Below, in pieces: positions 4,407-6,223 of a stretch of 6,223 nucleotides of DNA (its first letter is position 1; each line of letters begins with the position of its first letter). The notes under the pieces are model-generated. The model ran no database searches, was not told the DNA's origin, and worked only from the letters and a program-made list of their open reading frames with translations. The DNA lies in the NCBI GenBank assembly GCA_023247815.1, contig JAHFFS010000093.1:1-6223 (forward strand), read 5' to 3'. The DNA is from Candidatus Omnitrophota bacterium. GTDB lineage: Bacteria; Omnitrophota; Gorgyraeia; Zapsychrales; JANLHA01. The position numbers were made by a program, and so were the translations under genes.

Positions 4407-6223
4407 ATGAAGAAAAGATTGGTGGTTATTGGCAATGGGATGGCCGCGGCAAGAGTCGTTGAAGAGATTTTAAAGCGCCGTAGAGATGCCTTCGAGATCG
4501 TGATGTTTGGTGCCGAGCCTTATGGAAACTATAACCGGATTTTATTGAGTAACGTGTTAAATCAATCGCAGGAAGCAGCAGCAATCATGATGAATCCATT
4601 GAGTTGGTATGAAGAAAATGGCATCAAGCTTCACGCGGGTGTTAAGGCTTTGCATATCGACCGCGAAAATCAGATTGTTCTTGGCAAGCGTTTGCCCAAT
4701 GGTGTGGCAGCATATCTAGCGATTGAAAAAAGTTTTCCGGAAGGCAGTGCGGTAAGGGAGGCGTATGATTTCCTTATTATCGCGACCGGCTCACGCCCCT
4801 TTGTCCCGCCAATTGAAGGTTTTGGCGGGCAGGGAACATTTTTATTTCGAACAATCGATGATTGTCAGCAGATCGCGCAATACGCAAAGGATTGTCGGCG
4901 AGCGATTGTGATCGGTGGAGGGTTATTAGGACTAGAAGCAGCTCGGGGCTTGATCACGCATGATTTGGATGTCACGGTTGTGGAAGCGGCTCCCCAGTTG
5001 ATGCCGGCGCAATTGGACTTGGAAGCAGCCCAGCTTCTCAAACGCACCATGGAAACAATGGGTTTGCGTGTTGCCTTGGACACCATCACAAGTCAAATCA
5101 TTTATCGAGAGGACAGAGTGGCTGGGGTGGCTTTTAAAAATGGAACCCAGATGGAAACCGATATGCTGGTTGTCAGCGCCGGCATTCGTCCGATCACGGA
5201 AGTTGCCGTCGATTGTGGTCTGAAAGTCAATAAAGGGATTGTTTGTGATGACCAAATGAAAACCAGTGATCCCAAAATTTTTGCTGTTGGGGAATGCGTT
5301 GAACATCGTGGAGTGCTTTACGGATTGGTAGATCCGATCTGGCAGCAGGCGATTGTCTTGGCGGATGTGATCACCGAGTGTGGTAGAGATGCGGTTTATG
5401 AGGGATCAAAGGTCGGGACCAAACTTAAAGTGATGGGAGTTGAGCTCGCGTCATTCGGGGAAAAGAACCCTTCAGAGTCGACGGATGAAGTCATTGTTTA
5501 TCGGGACCCCAACCGCGGGATTTATAAGAAATTGATCGTTGCGGACAATAAGATCAAGGGAGGTATCCTTTTAGGGGACATTGAAATGGCAGATGATTTG
5601 ATGCCCATGTTCATGAATGGAACGAAAGTACCGGAGAATAGGGCGGAAATTTTATTTGGGGCGGTCTCCGGCGAGACGCTTTTGGACGTGAACGATCTTC
5701 CGGACAGCGCCCAGATCTGCAACTGCAATGGGGTGTGTAAGCGACAGATTGTCGATGTGATCAAAAATGAACAGCGCACGAGCGTTTCCGCCATTGGCGA
5801 AGTCACCAAAGCCGGAAAAGGATGCGGGTCCTGTCGAGGATTGATTGCGCAAATCATCGAGGCCACCATCGGTAAAGTCTCCTATGACCCGCGTGAACAC
5901 TATTATGTTGCAGGAATCCCTTTAGAAAAATCTCTGCTGGTCAGAGAGATCAAAAATCGTGAGTTGAAATCCGTCAGCGCTGTTTTTGCTCAATTGGCAG
6001 ATGGGATTGAGGACGCCGGAAGTAAAAATGGCTTGGCGTCTTTATTGAAAATCATGTGGCCGAAGGAATATGAAGATGAGCGCGATGCCAGATTCATCAA
6101 TGACCGCGTGCATGCCAATATTCAAAAGGACGGCAGTTTTTCGGTGGTTCCTCGCATCTTCGGCGGTGTTACAAGTCCTGACGAGTTGTTACGCATCGCC
6201 CAGGCCGCGGTCAAATACAACGT
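4407..6223 (+). CDS. nirB: nitrite reductase [NAD(P)H] large subunit, N-terminal 605 residues (3' end outside window)
   Basis: NirB reduces nitrite to ammonium in the cytoplasm, passing electrons from NAD(P)H through FAD and Fe-S centres to siroheme. Visible domains in order: an FAD fold starting VVIGNGMAAARVVEE (residues 6-20), ATGSRP at 126-131, the NAD(P)-binding loop GGGLLGLE at 170-177, and AVGECVEHRG around 293-302, a block typical of NirB. A Bfd-like [2Fe-2S] domain has cysteines 438, 440, 473 and 476 (CNC...CGSC). The ferredoxin-like half domain of sulfite/nitrite reductases begins with INDRVHANIQKDGSFSVVPR and GGVTSPDELLRIA. The window ends before the siroheme/4Fe-4S cysteines; full NirB is normally about 800 or more residues. 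ATG 4407 has AAGGAG (4394-4399) seven bases upstream. The third Gly of the usual FAD motif GxGxxG is Ala here (GNGMAA), which FAD folds tolerate. Small subunit nirD or nitrate genes would be expected downstream. Confidence 0.95.
   Translation, partial: MKKRLVVIGNGMAAARVVEEILKRRRDAFEIVMFGAEPYGNYNRILLSNVLNQSQEAAAIMMNPLSWYEENGIKLHAGVKALHIDRENQIVLGKRLPNGVAAYLAIEKSFPEGSAVREAYDFLIIATGSRPFVPPIEGFGGQGTFLFRTIDDCQQIAQYAKDCRRAIVIGGGLLGLEAARGLITHDLDVTVVEAAPQLMPAQLDLEAAQLLKRTMETMGLRVALDTITSQIIYREDRVAGVAFKNGTQMETDMLVVSAGIRPITEVAVDCGLKVNKGIVCDDQMKTSDPKIFAVGECVEHRGVLYGLVDPIWQQAIVLADVITECGRDAVYEGSKVGTKLKVMGVELASFGEKNPSESTDEVIVYRDPNRGIYKKLIVADNKIKGGILLGDIEMADDLMPMFMNGTKVPENRAEILFGAVSGETLLDVNDLPDSAQICNCNGVCKRQIVDVIKNEQRTSVSAIGEVTKAGKGCGSCRGLIAQIIEATIGKVSYDPREHYYVAGIPLEKSLLVREIKNRELKSVSAVFAQLADGIEDAGSKNGLASLLKIMWPKEYEDERDARFINDRVHANIQKDGSFSVVPRIFGGVTSPDELLRIAQAAVKYN

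Noticed and set aside
4932..5306. 124-residue minus-strand open frame inside nirB
   Set aside because: The + strand frame is unambiguous NirB with cofactor motifs; the opposite frame has no family features.

Overview
The window looks like chromosomal DNA of a Gram-negative, moderate-GC bacterium (composition judged by eye, not computed) that makes its own amino acids and assimilates nitrite. The AroC sequence, including the RHDPC/PRVVPVVEAM C-terminal motif, is of the type common in Proteobacteria. The PAS-LuxR protein has a layout I associate with Desulfobacterota and related phyla. I cannot assign a lineage from the sequence alone.

Layout. Positions 2-442 hold the C-terminal part of dihydroxy-acid dehydratase (ilvD). 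Next on the + strand come chorismate synthase (aroC, 481-1545) and a short-chain dehydrogenase/reductase (1553-2425), which form a tight co-directional cluster. A metallo-beta-lactamase-fold hydrolase (2422-3072) lies on the minus strand. It converges on the SDR gene so closely that both stop codons lie in the same TTAA. From 3100 to 3190 there are divergent promoters. The rightward one drives a leader and then a PAS-LuxR transcription regulator (3305-4138). A second promoter and leader precede nirB, the large subunit of assimilatory NAD(P)H nitrite reductase. nirB starts at 4407, runs off the right edge, and is the largest gene here.

The most interesting part is the pair of leaders, 3192-3288 and 4207-4307. 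Each has a small hairpin with a hexanucleotide loop carrying A at position 1 and G at position 4, then a second hairpin with the identical hexaloop AATGAG, then a strong intrinsic terminator. The 5' arm of the terminator is also the 3' arm of the second hexaloop hairpin. This is the architecture of ANTAR-protein-responsive antitermination RNAs (NasR/NasT type) known from nitrate and nitrite assimilation operons. The two leaders differ in stem sequence but keep the pairing, the loop and the spacing. nirB is a classical target; a PAS-LuxR regulator gene is not. The nirB leader also has a second terminator at 4337-4376 that overlaps a third hexaloop-like hairpin.

Inferred circuit: an ANTAR antiterminator encoded outside this window senses nitrogen status and releases both the nitrite reductase gene and the adjacent DNA-binding regulator. 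The regulator may then act on nirB or other nitrogen genes. The left half of the window is ordinary metabolism with no visible link to this circuit.
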